Of a stretch of DNA of 64,000 nucleotides, positions 62,322-64,000 are shown in pieces. The translations under genes were made by a program, and so were the position numbers. The notes below the pieces were generated by a model that was given only the letters and a program-made list of their open reading frames with translations, did no database searches and was not told the DNA's origin. Origin of the DNA: Symsagittifera roscoffensis (Eukaryota; Xenacoelomorpha; Acoela; Convolutidae); assembly GCF_963678635.1 (NCBI RefSeq), contig NW_026971449.1, positions 43,501-107,500 of the forward strand, in the 5' to 3' direction. Position 1 is the first letter of the stretch. Each line of letters starts with the position of its first letter.

Positions 62322-62545
62322 CAATCCGACCCATATTTGATTTGGTGAAAACCAAATCAAAGAGCTGGGTCAAGTGAATTATTAGGCTGGGTCTAGTGAT
62401 CTTACAACTTGAAGACATCATTAAATTTCCAAGGTTATCTTGCATGATTTTGACCCAAATTTGTTTTGCCCATTGTTCAAAGGTTAGGTTTCGCCTTTAT
62501 ATAATTTTTCTGACATTTTAATCAATTTTTTTGACAACATAATTG

Positions 62546-62765
62546 ATTTTATTGCAATTTTATGGCAATAGCAATAGTTTTTGTTGCGGTTTTATGGTGA
62601 AAACAATAGATTTTATTGCAATTTTATGCCAAAAACAAAAGATTTGATTGCAATTTTTAGGCGAAAGCAATCGATTTCATGGCAATTTCAGGGCAAAAAA
62701 ATAGATTTTATTGAGATTATGTAGAGATAAAAATACATTTTAGTGGAATTACAAGGCAATGTATT
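62546..62765. repeat. 32-bp tandem repeat, about 7 units
   Basis: Unit type ATTTTATTGCAATTTTATGG plus about 12 bases, with units starting at 62546, 62578, 62610, 62642 and onward. Increasing divergence to the right. Confidence 0.75.
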
Positions 62766-63173
62766 CTTGATGAAAATAATCTATTTTCTTTCTATTATAA
62801 TAGAAAATGTTGCTTAAATTGGTTACACATAATCGATTATAATGGCAATATTTTCGGCAACATTTTCTCAATATAATCTATTTTTGTCCGAGAAACTTCG
62901 GTGCGGGCCCGACCCGGGTAGTTAGGCGCATAATTTCATTCGTGTATGTCTCCGGAATTCAAAGACAAAGCCTTTAAACATGTTAAAATTTTGTCAGTAC
63001 GATTAGAGAGAATGAAAGTATAAAAGACAAACAAAAAGAGCGTCCTTGAGGCAGATTCTACTTACATTTCAGAAAACACACACATTAGCCTCGTACTGTT
63101 TATCACACAGTTTGATAAGTTTGCTTATGATATATAAATAAGAACAATAAATCAATATTTGGTGTTTATTAGC

Positions 63174-63225
63174 ATGACACTAACAATAAAATGTCTGACA
63201 TCCTTAGCTTTGACGCTCTTCTTGG
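63174..63225 (+). CDS. Possible first exon with a signal peptide
   Basis: ATG 63174 encodes MTLTIKCLTSLALTLFL, a typical short secretory signal (one Lys, then a hydrophobic core). It is followed at 63226 by GTATGTT, a good 5' splice site. A TATA box, TATATAAATAAG, lies at 63130-63141, about 35 bases ahead of the likely transcript start. No second exon is evident before the window ends. It could be the start of a host gene for a secreted protein, or chance. Confidence 0.4.
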
Positions 63226-64000
63226 GTATGTTAACATTGTTTTAAGCTAGCACAAGATATTTTAAAAAATCCAATAGCTCTCAATTTTTGATTTAAAAAA
63301 TTGAAAACACATTCTAGCCGAAATTGAATGCATTAAACTTTCGAATAAAAAATTACCAATTCTGTGAAAAAAATGAAGAAAAAACGACCTGAGAGGATAG
63401 AACAATTTAGATGAATTTTTTTAAGTTGAACTGTTTTCCTGTATCTGCGTGTTCATTGTTTCGACAACTTCACTATAACTGGACTTATTTGGAATTGAAA
63501 TTCCTTCCAAGTACCTCCGCTCGAAGAATTCTTTTTTGATCTAATGTTGTACCACTTCAAAACCACAAACAACCCTCCTCCGTTGATACTATTTTATTTT
63601 TTCCATTTTTGTACTGTAGTTTTTAAAATAAAACTTTTCTAAAAACTCTGACAATCAATTTGATTGACTTTAAATGGTTAAAAAAATTTGAGTATGATTT
63701 TAAGATTGCCCGTCCTCACTCGAAGAATTTTCTATTTTGGATCAAAATTTCAGATCTGAAAGTTTCAATTCTTAGTCAGATATGCAATAAAAAATTTCAG
63801 ATCTGAGAATCAAATAATAAAAGAAATAGAAATTTTCAGATCTTGCACAGAAAATCCCCTGGCTATGCATGCCTATAAAGTAGTCCAGGCAGTATTTTTC
63901 CACAGAGCAACCAAAAATCCCAATGATAGTTTTTTTACGGTCAAAAACATTATTGTTTGAATTTAGATGATTACATATATATATATATATATATATATAT
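63226..64000. other. Right edge, no gene seen, ends in an AT dinucleotide repeat
   Basis: AT-rich sequence, possibly intron, with a repeated TTTCAGATCTGA-like word near 63740-63840 and a microsatellite (AT)n from about 63973 to the window end. Confidence 0.5.

Larger units (their letters stand above)
59640..63130. repeat. Repeat-rich non-coding region
   Basis: It contains ATAATCGATTATAAT-type palindromes (60290-60360, 61855-61945, about 62830), a region of scattered CGACC words (about 60600-61400), fold-back repeats at 61548-61711 and 62168-62321, and seven 32-bp tandem units at 62546-62765. No gene is supported; the longer minus frames at 60776-61758 follow from the CGACC periodicity. Confidence 0.55.

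Overview
This 64 kb window is AT-rich animal repeat DNA with almost no ordinary host genes. It is a nest of three large virus-like mobile elements: two copies of a very large envelope-bearing Ty3/Gypsy-type LTR retroelement, both on the minus strand, and a Polinton/Maverick DNA transposon inserted inside the second copy. The style of the Polinton proteins (zinc-finger-led protein-primed DNA polymerase, overlapping small genes) suggests a nematode host. This is inference; no host marker gene is present. | Copy A of the retroelement fills 1-18184. Its 5' LTR is at 17774-18184 and its 3' LTR lies just outside the window. In transcription order (right to left) it has a 1.2 kb structured leader, two unusual ORFs ahead of gag (155 and 293 aa), gag capsid, a CCHC zinc knuckle fused to a long Asn/Ser/Arg-rich region, protease remnant, reverse transcriptase, RNase H, a DD35E integrase with a GPY/F-type tail, two tiny membrane-protein ORFs, a long Pro/Ser/Thr-rich region, a Cys-rich envelope-like glycoprotein with C-terminal membrane helices, and a further unknown 3' ORF. 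A few frameshifts and stops break it. | 18185-22624 separates the copies and holds a tandem array of about 320-bp units, a perfect 38-bp-arm hairpin and long C tracts. Copy B (22625-56414) has both LTRs, is more decayed, and lacks about 1.3 kb between the zinc knuckle and reverse transcriptase. | The Polinton (25990-43110, 17,121 bp) sits in copy B's 3' accessory ORF. It is flanked by a perfect 6-bp target duplication (GTGCTG) and bounded by inverted repeats of about 600 bp. DNA polymerase B is on the minus strand. On the plus strand are several unknown genes, a packaging ATPase, a conserved pre-integrase gene, integrase, penton-like minor capsid, a basic core protein, an intact 436-aa major capsid protein, a small membrane protein and an adenain-like protease. 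The virion module is largely open; polymerase, integrase and penton carry stops or frameshifts. | The most unusual features are promoter-like arrays in the Polinton's intergenic regions. There are five perfect TGACGTCA (CRE) sites paired with CArG-like boxes in about 60-bp tandem repeats, an adjacent perfect heat-shock element, a 40-bp-spaced ATTGG array with CArG boxes, and two perfect CArG boxes in an inverted repeat. This looks like a stress- or growth-responsive early promoter system. The LTRs also carry a 13-bp hairpin kept by a compensatory base change. | 56415-64000 is non-coding repeat DNA: a hAT-like miniature element with an 8-bp target duplication, several inverted and short tandem repeats, and near the right edge a possible first exon encoding a signal peptide.
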